Positions 45,248-54,062 of a DNA stretch of 64,000 nucleotides are shown one piece after another. The position numbers and the translations under genes were made by a program. This DNA comes from DAOMNO01 sp035443885. GTDB lineage: Bacteria; Planctomycetota; Phycisphaerae; Phycisphaerales; SM1A02. The stretch lies in assembly GCA_035443885.1 (NCBI GenBank), contig DAOMNO010000001.1, positions 186,001-250,000 on the forward strand. The letters run 5' to 3'. The notes under the pieces are model-generated. The model was not told where the DNA came from and did no database searches. It worked only from the letters and a program-made list of their open reading frames with translations. Numbering within the stretch: position 1 is the first letter of the stretch; each line of letters begins with the position of its first letter.

Positions 45248-47077
45248 CTACTTATTCTCTTCGATGACCTGCTTCAACTCTTCAGTCATCGGCTTGATCG
45301 GTTGGCGATGCAGTTGCATCTGTCCGTCCGAACCTTTGCGAATGATCGTATTGTGCTTGCCGAAGTTCGTATCGTCCTTGCCGGGATAATCTTCGCGGAA
45401 GTGGCCACCGCGTGATTCCTTCCGATCAAGGCCGGAAAGCACCAGTGCCTCGCTGACGGTGAGCAAATTCGCCAGATCGATCGCCGTGTGCCAGCCGGGG
45501 TTGTATTCGCGGTTGCCCGGCGCAACAGTCCTCTCGGCTCGCTTCTTCAGCTTCTGCAACTCTTCCGCAGCGACTGTCAAATCCTCTTCCGTTCGCACGA
45601 TGCCGGCACGGGCCTGCATCATGTCCTGCAAGTCGAACTGAATCTGATACGGATTCTCGCCCCCGCCGCTGTCCTGTCGCTCAATCGGTGCGAGCGCTCG
45701 CTTCGCCGCTTCTTCAACCGCAGCGTGATCGACAGAGATATTGCTGTTCTCCTTAGCGAACTTCGCTGCGTACTCGCCCGCGCGCTGGCCGAACACGATA
45801 AGGTCGCTCAGCGAGTTGCCGCCGAGGCGATTCGCGCCGTGCAGACCGGCTGCGACTTCGCCTGCTGCGAACAGCCCGGGCACGGTGGACATCTGCGTAT
45901 CGCCGTCCACCTTCACACCGCCCATCACATAGTGCGTTGTAGGACCGACTTCCATCGGCTCCTTGGTGATGTCCACACCCGCCAGCGTAATGAACTGGTG
46001 GTACATGGAGGGCAGCTTCTTCTTGATGTGCTCAGGAGCCTTCGCGCCGAGTTTCTCCTTGATCCACGCGATATCGAGGAACACGCCACCGTGCGGTGAG
46101 CCGCGACCGGCTTTTACCTCGCGCGTGATGCAACGCGCCACATGGTCGCGCGTCAGCAGTTCCGGGGGACGGTGGGCGGACTTGTCGCCCAGCACGTATC
46201 GCCAGCCCTCTTCTTCATCCTTCGCGGTCTGGTTCTTGTAGTTGTCCGGAATGTCGTCGAACATGAATCGGCGGCCGTCTTTGTTCTTCAGCACACCGCC
46301 TTCGCCGCGCACGCCTTCCGTTACAAGAATACCTCGCACGGAAGGTGGCCAGACCATGCCTGTTGGATGGAACTGGACGAACTCCATATCCATCAGGTCA
46401 GCGCCCGCGTGATACGCCAATGCATGGCCGTCGCCCGTGTACTCCCACGAGTTGCTCGTGATCTTGTACGCGCGGCCGATACCACCCGTCGCGAGAATGA
46501 CCGCCTTTGCCTTCCACAAGCGGAAGCGGCCTCGCTCTCGCTCGTAGCCGAATGCGCCCACGACACGATCCCCGCTCTTGATGAGCGATGTAACCGTGCA
46601 CTCCATGTGCACGTCGATGCCTTGATGGATCCCGTGATCCTGCAACGTGCGGATCATTTCCAATCCAGTTCGATCACCCACGTGCGCCAAGCGCGGGTAA
46701 CGGTGACCGCCGAAGTTGCGCTGAAGAATTCGTCCGTCTCGCGTGCGATCGAACACAGCGCCCCACGCTTCAAGTTCACGCACACGAGCGGGCGCTTCCT
46801 TGGCGTGGAGTTCCGCCATGCGCCAGTTGTTGAGGTATTGCCCGCCTCGCATGGTGTCTGCGAAGTGGACCTTCCAGCTATCGCGCTCATCGACATTGGC
46901 CATCGCTGCAGCCATGCCGCCTTCGGCCATGACCGTATGCGCTTTACCGAGCAGGCTCTTGCAGACGAGGCCGACGGATGCACTGCCCGCTGCCTCAATC
47001 GCAGCGCGAAGCCCCGCGCCGCCCGCACCGATGACGAGCACATCATGCTCAAACGTTTCCCACGAAGTCGCGGGCAT
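45248..47077 (-). CDS. sdhA: Succinate dehydrogenase / fumarate reductase flavoprotein subunit
   Basis: SdhA oxidises succinate with covalent FAD. 609 residues. The dinucleotide site VIGAGGAGLRAAIEAA is at the N terminus, the flavin-linking His lies in LLGKAHTVMAEGGMAAA, and the substrate/FAD blocks HPTGMVWPPSVRGILVTEGV and PTTHYVMGGVKVDGDTQMST are clear, with LHGANRLGGNSLSDLIVFGQ near residue 410. Its ATG overlaps the sdhC stop by one base (TGATG), showing a coupled sdhC-sdhA-sdhB operon. The long, insertion-rich catalytic domain fits the mycobacterial Sdh1 kind. Confidence 0.95.
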   Translation of the reverse strand: MPATSWETFEHDVLVIGAGGAGLRAAIEAAGSASVGLVCKSLLGKAHTVMAEGGMAAAMANVDERDSWKVHFADTMRGGQYLNNWRMAELHAKEAPARVRELEAWGAVFDRTRDGRILQRNFGGHRYPRLAHVGDRTGLEMIRTLQDHGIHQGIDVHMECTVTSLIKSGDRVVGAFGYERERGRFRLWKAKAVILATGGIGRAYKITSNSWEYTGDGHALAYHAGADLMDMEFVQFHPTGMVWPPSVRGILVTEGVRGEGGVLKNKDGRRFMFDDIPDNYKNQTAKDEEEGWRYVLGDKSAHRPPELLTRDHVARCITREVKAGRGSPHGGVFLDIAWIKEKLGAKAPEHIKKKLPSMYHQFITLAGVDITKEPMEVGPTTHYVMGGVKVDGDTQMSTVPGLFAAGEVAAGLHGANRLGGNSLSDLIVFGQRAGEYAAKFAKENSNISVDHAAVEEAAKRALAPIERQDSGGGENPYQIQFDLQDMMQARAGIVRTEEDLTVAAEELQKLKKRAERTVAPGNREYNPGWHTAIDLANLLTVSEALVLSGLDRKESRGGHFREDYPGKDDTNFGKHNTIIRKGSDGQMQLHRQPIKPMTEELKQVIEENK

Positions 47078-47976
47078 CAGAGAATCCTCCAGTCAGTCCA
47101 GATGCCCATTGAGCAGAGCCTCACATAAATATCAGAGAAACCGACCCAGATCAGGCTGAACCATGCCCAGCGCGGATGCCTCCGATTCAGACAAGTTACG
47201 CACTTGTACGCGCTGTATTGAACTCGATTAGCCGACAGCGAATCGCGAATGCCGCCCACAAGGTGACGAAGCGAATGGCAGCCGAACGTGTAGCCTGCGA
47301 GAAAGAACACATTGAGGGTGAGGACGATGGAGCCGACACCGATGCCAAACCGCTTCGCCGTGATGTGCCCTGCGTCATCCACCTGCACAAACGTGAACGC
47401 CAGAATCGCGTCGTAGGCCAGAATGAAGATGAACGCCAGCGCGATATACAGCACGTAGCGGTGCACATTGTGCAACACCAGCGGCAGCCAGCGCTCGCCC
47501 CAGTAGCTCTTCCGAGGCTCGCCCACCGCACACGCTGGAGGATCGCCCCAGAATGCTTTGTAGTACGCCCCCCGATAGTAATAGCATGTGAAGCGAAACA
47601 GACCCGGTGCCCACAAGATGAGCAGCGCAGGCGTCAACGGAATGAACGCAGGCCAAATCTTGCGGAGCCAGTCGGGCCACTCGCCGAACCACGTGTGATG
47701 AAGCGGCGCGACGCCGGGAATCTCCGTGCCATCGTCCAGATGCGTTACACGAAAGAGCGTGGGCGAATAGAACGGCGAGAGATACTGAGACTGATATCCC
47801 GCGTCGTCTTCGCCTGCATACCAGTAATGCTCGCCCTGCATCGCGCCCCATGTGGAATACACGATGAAGGCCAACAGGCCGAACAACACCAGCGCAGGTT
47901 CAACCCACCAGTTGCCGGGTCGTGATGTTTCACCAAACCTCCGCTGCTGTGGCAGCGTGATACTCGTCCGCGTCAT
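47077..47976 (-). CDS. sdhC: Succinate dehydrogenase membrane subunit, mycobacterial Sdh1 (Rv0249c) type
   Basis: 299 residues with about five hydrophobic segments, encoding the single membrane subunit of complex II. It shares with mycobacterial Rv0249c the blocks YLSPFYSP near residue 64, FRFTCYYYRGAYYKAFWGDP, PPACAVGEP, LHNVHRYVLYIALAF (with His and Tyr expected near quinone or heme) and YTFGCHSLRHLVGG. No separate sdhD is found: the single chain replaces the usual SdhC/SdhD pair. Recognition of the Rv0249c type is from memory of the family, so a search would settle it. It overlaps sdhA by one base. The symbol marks its role. Confidence 0.8.
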   Translation of the reverse strand: MTRTSITLPQQRRFGETSRPGNWWVEPALVLFGLLAFIVYSTWGAMQGEHYWYAGEDDAGYQSQYLSPFYSPTLFRVTHLDDGTEIPGVAPLHHTWFGEWPDWLRKIWPAFIPLTPALLILWAPGLFRFTCYYYRGAYYKAFWGDPPACAVGEPRKSYWGERWLPLVLHNVHRYVLYIALAFIFILAYDAILAFTFVQVDDAGHITAKRFGIGVGSIVLTLNVFFLAGYTFGCHSLRHLVGGIRDSLSANRVQYSAYKCVTCLNRRHPRWAWFSLIWVGFSDIYVRLCSMGIWTDWRIL

Positions 47977-48090
47977 GGGCCAAAGCTCCGGCTGAATCTC
48001 CAGCAGGCTGAAGTCAAGCCCTACAGGATACCGAATGTTGGGAAACGGTCCAGCAACGGAGCGGTGGAAATCGACTGGATCGAATCGCCC

Positions 48091-49356
48091 CTATGCAAGC
48101 TGGCTGCGCACCGGCGACTCGCTTGGTGCATCGCATGAGAACGTCAGGATGTGAAATGCCCCCGCTGGCAGGAACGACAATTGAACTTCGCCATGCAGAT
48201 CTGTTCGGATTAATCCCTGCAAAAGCGAAAGGCCCGCGCCGATCTTTGGCTCACCCGGAATGGCTGGCCCGCCCCGCTCGCGCCACGTCATTGCCACACG
48301 CATCGCCCCATCGCCGGTCGGCTCCGCCTTCCACTCCACCTCCGTTACTCCGTCCGGCACGGACGCCGCTCCGTGAATCACGCTGTTGGCGATCAACTCG
48401 TGCATCGCCAACGCCAGTGCGCCGGACTGCTGAGGCGAAACCAGTACGCGCGGACCGCGAAGCTGGAACTGCGAGCGAACCTTGCCCGGAATCAGCGCAT
48501 TCAACACCCCTTCCACATCAGGCGACGACCAGTTGGATGACGACAGCAGCCCATACGCCCGGCTCATCGCGCTCAGGCGGCCGCCCAGCGAGGTCGCCAG
48601 ATGATCTACATCGCGCGTCGCGCCCTTGGCAATATCGAGCAGCCCATACAGCGAACTGAGATTATTTCGCACGCGGTGATCCAGCTCATTGAGTAGTTGA
48701 CGCTGCGCTTCATAGCTGGCTTTGAGGGCGAGTTCATCCGCCTTGCGTTTGGTGATGTCCGTCAGCATCTTCACCGAGCCGCAGAACTTCCGCGAGGCAT
48801 CCTGCATAGGTGTCGAAGCGACGATCGCCCAGACAGGCTTGCCGCTGGAGTGAACAAACTGGCATTCGTACTGGTCCCAATGTCCCTCCTGTCGTCGCTT
48901 GAACTGTTCTGCTGTGATCTGTTTCCACTCCTCTGCCACAAAATCCGCACGAGGCCGGCCGATCATCTCCTCGCGCGCGTAGCCCAGCATGCTGGCCATC
49001 GTCTCGTTGACAAACGTGGTTACGGCGTGCTCGTTGATGATCCAGACACCTTCGTTCGTCGTTTCGATCATCTGACGATACTTGCGCTCGCTTTCCGCAA
49101 GCACATGCTGAGCCTCAGATCGCCGCCGCTCGTGATAGAGCAGGATGAGAAACAGCCCGACTGCCGTCGTTCCGATGAAAGCCCAGCCCTTGTAGGTTTG
49201 CACGACCGTCAGCCGTTGCGGGTCGTCAATCATGCCCAGCACGATTCGATCCGACAACGAGATGTACAGGCCCGCAATGAGCGCGTAGAAACAACTGACC
49301 AGAAGAGGAAATGAAAGTCCCCGCATCATCGACCGCGTTGTAGGCTCCTCTGCCAC
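48091..49356 (-). CDS. PAS sensor histidine kinase, HWE/HisKA_2 type
   Basis: About 421 residues. Two membrane segments lie at about residues 15-34 and 57-75. A PAS domain follows (roughly 92-207: RKYRQMIETTNEGVWIINEH and PVWAIVASTPMQDASRKFCG), then a HisKA_2/HWE-type kinase domain with His227 in LLNELDHRVRNNLSSLYGLL and an ATPase region lacking the usual N-G1-G2 pattern, having HELIANSVIHGA instead. HWE kinases often act with orphan response regulators; none is adjacent. I start at GTG 49356 because GGAGG lies 7 bases before it; the frame continues upstream to 49425. It faces glyS across 123 bases. Confidence 0.85.
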   Translation of the reverse strand: MAEEPTTRSMMRGLSFPLLVSCFYALIAGLYISLSDRIVLGMIDDPQRLTVVQTYKGWAFIGTTAVGLFLILLYHERRRSEAQHVLAESERKYRQMIETTNEGVWIINEHAVTTFVNETMASMLGYAREEMIGRPRADFVAEEWKQITAEQFKRRQEGHWDQYECQFVHSSGKPVWAIVASTPMQDASRKFCGSVKMLTDITKRKADELALKASYEAQRQLLNELDHRVRNNLSSLYGLLDIAKGATRDVDHLATSLGGRLSAMSRAYGLLSSSNWSSPDVEGVLNALIPGKVRSQFQLRGPRVLVSPQQSGALALAMHELIANSVIHGAASVPDGVTEVEWKAEPTGDGAMRVAMTWRERGGPAIPGEPKIGAGLSLLQGLIRTDLHGEVQLSFLPAGAFHILTFSCDAPSESPVRSQLA

Positions 49357-49479
49357 GCGATGTCCTCCGGCGCCGAAGCGCTCCGCCCACGGAAGAACAC
49401 GGCTGCCAGTGTAGCAGATGTACAAAGCCTTGCCCAGCGTCTTTGTCCACTGATGAATTGACCGATACCATCCTCACCC

Positions 49480-51090
49480 ATGAGCAGCCACACTGACAAC
49501 TCGCCCGATGTATCCGCAACGCCCGCCGCCCCTGCGACAAAGTCGATGGATGAAATCGTCGCACTGTGCAGGCGGCGCGGGTTCATCTTCCAATCGTCCG
49601 AAATCTACGGCGGCATCAATGGCTTCTGGGATTACGGCCCCCTCGGCGCGCAGCTCAAGCGCAACCTCAAGGACGCATGGTGGGAAGACATCGTGCGCAA
49701 GGAGCTGATCGGGCCGGATGGCAAGCCAGTGGACATGGTCGGCCTCGATACCACCATCATCATGCACCCGAAGGTGTGGGAAGCAAGTGGACATGTCGCG
49801 GGGTTCAATGACCCGATGGTGGGATGCAAAACAGAGGGCTGCAAGAAACTATACCGTGCCGACAAGGTGTTTACGGTAGACCTAGGTTCTTATCCACCGG
49901 GAACGGACCGGTCCGCCGAAGTTGGTGTCGAAGCTGATTCAAAGGCACAGGCAGAGGAACTGGCAATCGAGGTTGCGCGGCGGTTCAAGGTAAGACACGA
50001 ATCGAACCCAGAGGCAATTGCAATGTCGCCGCTGGATGAATTCGCTGAAATGCCCACCAATATGGAGCGTTTTCTCTGTCCCAATTGCCAAAAGCGAAGC
50101 TTGACTCCTCCTCGTGCCTTCAACTTGATGTTCGAAAGCCATGCTGGCGCAATTCAGTCGGAGGACAATAAGGTCTATCTCCGCCCCGAAACTGCCCAAG
50201 GCATCTTCGTCAACTTTTGGAACGTCGTGGACACTTCACGCGTGCGCATTCCCTTCGGCATCGCGCAGCAGGGCAAAGCCTTCCGCAACGAAGTTACGCC
50301 GCGCAACTTCACGTTCCGCTCCCGCGAGTTTGAACAGATGGAGATCGAGTTCTTCATCCATCCTTCACAGGCGGACGAGTGGTACGCCTTCTGGCGCGAC
50401 AACCGCTACCAGTGGTGGCAGTCGATCGGTCTTGCGGGCGACAATCTGCAACTGCGTGAACACGATAAAGACGAGCTTGCGCATTACGCCAAGGACGGTG
50501 CCGGCACAAGCGACATTGAGTATCGCTTTCCCTTCACGGCGCCAGGCTTTGGTGAGCTTGAAGGCGTTGCTCACCGCGCAGACTTCGATCTGAAAGCCCA
50601 CGCAAACGCCTGTGGCAAGGGCGAAAAAATGCGCTACTTCGATCAGGAGAAGAACGAACGTTACTTCCCGCACGTTATTGAGCCTTCTGCCGGCGCGGAT
50701 CGCGGTACGCTCGCTCTGCTCTGCGAGGCCTACACGAAGGACGATTCGCGCGCGAGCGGCGTGTTCATGAAGTTCAACCCGCGCCTCGCACCGATCAAGG
50801 CCGCCGTGTTCCCGCTGGTGAACAAGGACGGTATGCCCGAAGTTGCAGAAAAGCTGTACCGCAATCTGCGCAAGCGCTGGACGGTTGAATATGACCCCAA
50901 GCAATCAATCGGCAAGCGATACGCTCGCATGGATGAAGCAGGCACACCCTTCTGCTTCACCATCGACGGCGATTCGCTGAACGACCACACCGTTACCGTA
51001 CGCCACCGCGATACGCAGCAGCAGGAGCGTATCGCGATCGACCAAGTCGAGCGATTCATCGCGGATCGACTCGAAACAACTCACGAATAG
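49480..51090 (+). CDS. glyS: Glycyl-tRNA synthetase (alpha2 type)
   Basis: This class II synthetase (536 residues) charges tRNA-Gly; it is the homodimeric type without a separate beta subunit. Class II blocks are visible: RRRGFIFQSSEIYGGINGFW near the N terminus, motif 2 QQGKAFRNEVTPRNFTFRSR with the following EFEQMEIEFF, and motif 3 SAGADRGTLALLCEAYTKDD. The anticodon-binding domain includes APIKAAVFPLVNKDGMPEVA. Two Cys pairs (GCKTEGC, CPNC) could bind zinc. A Ser/Ala-rich tail of about 15 residues precedes the first conserved block. It is followed by a bidirectional terminator. Confidence 0.96.
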   Translation: MSSHTDNSPDVSATPAAPATKSMDEIVALCRRRGFIFQSSEIYGGINGFWDYGPLGAQLKRNLKDAWWEDIVRKELIGPDGKPVDMVGLDTTIIMHPKVWEASGHVAGFNDPMVGCKTEGCKKLYRADKVFTVDLGSYPPGTDRSAEVGVEADSKAQAEELAIEVARRFKVRHESNPEAIAMSPLDEFAEMPTNMERFLCPNCQKRSLTPPRAFNLMFESHAGAIQSEDNKVYLRPETAQGIFVNFWNVVDTSRVRIPFGIAQQGKAFRNEVTPRNFTFRSREFEQMEIEFFIHPSQADEWYAFWRDNRYQWWQSIGLAGDNLQLREHDKDELAHYAKDGAGTSDIEYRFPFTAPGFGELEGVAHRADFDLKAHANACGKGEKMRYFDQEKNERYFPHVIEPSAGADRGTLALLCEAYTKDDSRASGVFMKFNPRLAPIKAAVFPLVNKDGMPEVAEKLYRNLRKRWTVEYDPKQSIGKRYARMDEAGTPFCFTIDGDSLNDHTVTVRHRDTQQQERIAIDQVERFIADRLETTHE

Positions 51091-51125
51091 CAGCCGCCAA
51101 GCCATCGCGAATGAAGACAGCAAAA

Positions 51126-51155
51126 GAAGCCCATGGGCTGAGGTCCATGGGCTTC
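51126..51155. terminator. Bidirectional terminator between glyS and ahcY
   Basis: A perfect 11-base stem GAAGCCCATGG / CCATGGGCTTC with an 8-base loop is followed by TTGTTTG on the plus strand and by TTTTG on the minus strand. It separates the convergent glyS and ahcY genes and can serve both. Confidence 0.85.
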
Positions 51156-51204
51156 TTGTTTGACTGTTGATTCGCGTTCAGGCAGAACGCGACGTTGCGC
51201 GGAA

Positions 51205-52740
51205 TCAATATCGATAGTGGTCAGGCTTGTACGGGCCTTCAACGGGTACGCCGATGTACTCGGCCTGCTTCGGGCTGAGTGCCGTCAACTTCGCGCCCAG
51301 CTTCGCAAGGTGCAAACGCGCCACCTGCTCATCAAGATGCTTCGGCAGCGTATAGACCTTGTTCTCGTACTTGCTGTGGTTCTGATGCAATTCGATCTGC
51401 GCCATCACCTGATTGGTGAATGAATTGCTCATCACGAAGCTGGGATGACCGGTCGCACAACCGAGATTCAGCAGTCGGCCTTCCGCAAGAATAATGATCG
51501 AATGCGCCTTGACGCCCTTCGCACTGTCGGCAGGGAAAACCCACTCATCGACCTGCGGCTTGATGTTTACCCGCTTCACGCCCGAAATCTTCTTCAGGCC
51601 CGCCATTTCGATCTCGTTGTCGAAGTGGCCAATGTTGCCGACGATCGCCTTGTCTTTCATCTTCGCCATATGCTCGGCAGTGATGACGTTGAAGTTGCCG
51701 GTGGCGGTGATGAAGATGTCCGCCGTCTCAATGACATCTTCCAGCAGAACAACCTGATATCCATCCATGCACGCCTGCAACGCGCAGATGGGATCGATTT
51801 CCGTTACCAGCACGCGGCAACGCTGCGCTGCGAGGGACTGTGCGCAGCCCTTGCCCACGTCGCCGTAACCGCACACCACCGCGACCTTGCCTGCCAGCAT
51901 GACATCGGTAGCTCGCATGATGCCGTCCACAAGCGAGTGGCGGCAGCCATACAGGTTGTCGAACTTGCTCTTGGTCACAGCGTCGTTGACGTTGATTGCC
52001 GGGAAGAGCAACGTTTTGAGCTCCTGCATCTGGTAGAGCCGATGCACGCCAGTCGTCGTTTCCTCAGAAACGCCGTTGATGCGCGACGCGATCGGTGCCC
52101 AGAACTTCGCATTCATCGCCTGCACATCGGTAAGCAGTTGCAGAATGATCTGGAACTCTTCGTTGTCGGTGGTTGACGGATCAGGCACTGCACCGGCCTT
52201 ATCGAACTCCACGCCCTTATGAACGAGAAGCGTCGCATCGCCACCGTCATCGAGGATCAGGTTGGGACCGTCGCCATTCGGCCAGTTTAACGCTTGGAAC
52301 GTGCACCACCAGTATTCAGGCAGGCTTTCGCCCTTCCACGCGAACACGGGAACGCCCTTGGGGTTCTCAGGCGTGCCGCCCTTGGAAGTCGGGCCAACGA
52401 CGACCGCCGCCGCTGCGTGATCCTGTGTCGAGAAGATATTACAACTCACCCATCGCACGTCCGCGCCAAGCTCGACGAGTGTTTCGATCAGCACCGCCGT
52501 TTGGATCGTCATGTGTAAAGAGCCGACGATCTTCGCGCCCTTGAGCGGGAACTTGCCCTTGTACTGATCGCGAAGGGCCATCAAGCCGGGCATCTCATGC
52601 TCGGCCAGTTCGATCTCCTTGCGGCCGAAGGCGACCGTCTTCGCAGAAAGGTCGGCCACTTTGTAAGGCAGGTTGGTGAAAAGCGGCAGGCCGGTATCCA
52701 TGAACGGCTTGGTCGAGGTGGGTGCAGTCGCGGTAGTCAC
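51205..52740 (-). CDS. ahcY: Adenosylhomocysteinase
   Basis: AhcY splits S-adenosylhomocysteine to adenosine and homocysteine, keeping methylation reactions running. 511 residues. N-terminal substrate blocks include EHEMPGLMALRDQYKG and GSLHMTIQTAVLIETLVELG; the catalytic Lys/Asp region is NVNDAVTKSKFDNLYGCRHS; the NAD+ site is VVCGYGDVGKGCAQSL; and the closing part is PKHLDEQVARLHLAKLGAKL with the C-terminal KPDHYRY. Its length exceeds many bacterial homologues (about 430-480) because of insertions near residues 120-170. The start is GTG 52740, with GGAGAG 5 bases upstream. A hairpin lies in its leader. Confidence 0.97.
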   Translation of the reverse strand: MTTATAPTSTKPFMDTGLPLFTNLPYKVADLSAKTVAFGRKEIELAEHEMPGLMALRDQYKGKFPLKGAKIVGSLHMTIQTAVLIETLVELGADVRWVSCNIFSTQDHAAAAVVVGPTSKGGTPENPKGVPVFAWKGESLPEYWWCTFQALNWPNGDGPNLILDDGGDATLLVHKGVEFDKAGAVPDPSTTDNEEFQIILQLLTDVQAMNAKFWAPIASRINGVSEETTTGVHRLYQMQELKTLLFPAINVNDAVTKSKFDNLYGCRHSLVDGIMRATDVMLAGKVAVVCGYGDVGKGCAQSLAAQRCRVLVTEIDPICALQACMDGYQVVLLEDVIETADIFITATGNFNVITAEHMAKMKDKAIVGNIGHFDNEIEMAGLKKISGVKRVNIKPQVDEWVFPADSAKGVKAHSIIILAEGRLLNLGCATGHPSFVMSNSFTNQVMAQIELHQNHSKYENKVYTLPKHLDEQVARLHLAKLGAKLTALSPKQAEYIGVPVEGPYKPDHYRY

Positions 52741-52778
52741 TGGAACTCTCCAAAGAAAGGCATTACGATGGCTTCATC

Positions 52779-52804
52779 CATTCATCCGGATGATGCGATG
52801 AATG
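52779..52804 (-). promoter_or_regulatory. Leader hairpin of ahcY
   Basis: A perfect 8-base stem CATTCATC / GATGAATG with a 10-base loop lies about 40 bases before the ahcY start codon. No T-run follows it, and I do not recognise the SAH riboswitch consensus. It may stabilise the leader or control translation. Confidence 0.35.
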
Positions 52805-52889
52805 GTATATCGGCTCTTTCGGGGGGTCAAGCAAGAATCGGCAGCCTGTCTTTGCCCTCGCATTGACCATCCGCCGCAAACTCCCCAAG

Positions 52890-53987
52890 ATGCCGCTCCC
52901 TATGTCATACGGTCTGGGCATCATCGGCGCGGGGCGGGTTTCGCAGGAACACGCGCGGGCAGCGACAGCCAACGGCGTGCGCATCGCGGCCGTCTGCGAT
53001 ATCGACCTCGAAAAGGCTCAACAGTTTGCCGCGCAACATTGCCTGGGTGCTTCGCCTCATGTGTGCGATTCCGTCAGGGAACTGACTGCTCTGCCGAGTG
53101 TTGATGCCGCACTGGTGGCCGTGCCCAATGCCGTTCATCGCGATGTGGCGATCGCCTGCCTGAATGCGGGCAAGCACATCCTGCTTGAAAAACCGATGGC
53201 GACGAGCCTTGCAGCCTGTAACGAAATCATCGCCGCTCGCGATCAAAACGCCAGGCACGTGCAAATGGGCTTCGTCTGTCGCGGCGCACCGAAGGTTCAC
53301 GCAGCGCGTGAACTGATTCAGTCGGGTGCGCTGGGGAATGTGTATCACATCAAAGCCTCAATGTATCGCAGGCGCGGCATTCCCGGTCTCGGTCGCTGGT
53401 TCACCACTCGTTCCATCTCTGGCGGCGGTGTGCTGATCGACATCGGTGTTCACCTGATCGACCTCGTGATGCATCTTTCCGGCGCGAAGCGCGCCGCCAC
53501 AGTGAGCGCGACATGCGAAAGCCGTTTTGGTTCACCAATCAAAGACTATATCTTTACTGAGATGTGGGCCGGGCCGCCCGATCCCGAAGGCGTATTCGAT
53601 GTTGAAGACTCAGCGTGCGGCTTCATTCGATTCGACAACGGCATCACGCTTGAACTGAATGTGGCATGGGCATCAAACATGCCCGAAGGCCTGATGCCGG
53701 AAGGCATCACGCTGCTTGGTGATCGCGGCGGATGCTTCTTCGATCTCTGGGGCGATCGCTTCACGCTCACGACAGAACAAGACGGCAAGGTCATCGACAG
53801 TCCCGTTGCATTTGATGGCGCGGACACATGGAACCGCGCGTGGAACTGGCAACACGCAAGATTCGCCCGCGTGGTAACCGAAGGCGATACGCCACACGCG
53901 CCCGCTGAGGCAGGCCGTGCTGTGCAGGAAGTCATCGACGCGATGTATCGATCGAGCGAGACGTTCCGCGAAGCATCTATCGATTGA
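52890..53987 (+). CDS. Gfo/Idh/MocA family oxidoreductase
   Basis: 365 residues. The N-terminal Rossmann fold has GLGIIGAGRVSQEHARAA and EKPMATSLAACNEII with the conserved EKP; the substrate domain has WFTTRSISGGGVLIDIGVHLIDLVMHLSGA in two pieces, where the Asp/His pair of the family lies in DIGVHLIDL. These enzymes act on sugars or sugar alcohols with NAD(P). Substrate is unknown. ATG 52890 or 52902 are the candidate starts, neither with a good ribosome binding site; the frame is open to 52863. It is divergent from ahcY. Confidence 0.85.
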   Translation: MPLPMSYGLGIIGAGRVSQEHARAATANGVRIAAVCDIDLEKAQQFAAQHCLGASPHVCDSVRELTALPSVDAALVAVPNAVHRDVAIACLNAGKHILLEKPMATSLAACNEIIAARDQNARHVQMGFVCRGAPKVHAARELIQSGALGNVYHIKASMYRRRGIPGLGRWFTTRSISGGGVLIDIGVHLIDLVMHLSGAKRAATVSATCESRFGSPIKDYIFTEMWAGPPDPEGVFDVEDSACGFIRFDNGITLELNVAWASNMPEGLMPEGITLLGDRGGCFFDLWGDRFTLTTEQDGKVIDSPVAFDGADTWNRAWNWQHARFARVVTEGDTPHAPAEAGRAVQEVIDAMYRSSETFREASID

Positions 53988-54002
53988 TCGAGCGCATCAG
54001 AA

Positions 54003-54030
54003 AACCGGCCGAGCACTGGCCCGGCCGGTT
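54003..54030. terminator. Terminator after the oxidoreductase and the thioredoxin-like gene
   Basis: A GC-rich stem of 9 bases (AACCGGCCG / CGGCCGGTT) with a 10-base loop lies between the convergent oxidoreductase and thioredoxin-like genes. On the minus strand TTTT follows; on the plus strand the tract is weaker. It most likely ends the minus-strand transcript. Confidence 0.65.
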
Positions 54031-54062
54031 CGTCGTTCACTCAGGAATCCTGAAAAAGGCGA

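Noticed and set aside
52741..52862. SAH riboswitch upstream of ahcY
   Set aside because: The conserved SAH riboswitch core was not found on the minus strand; only a simple hairpin is visible.
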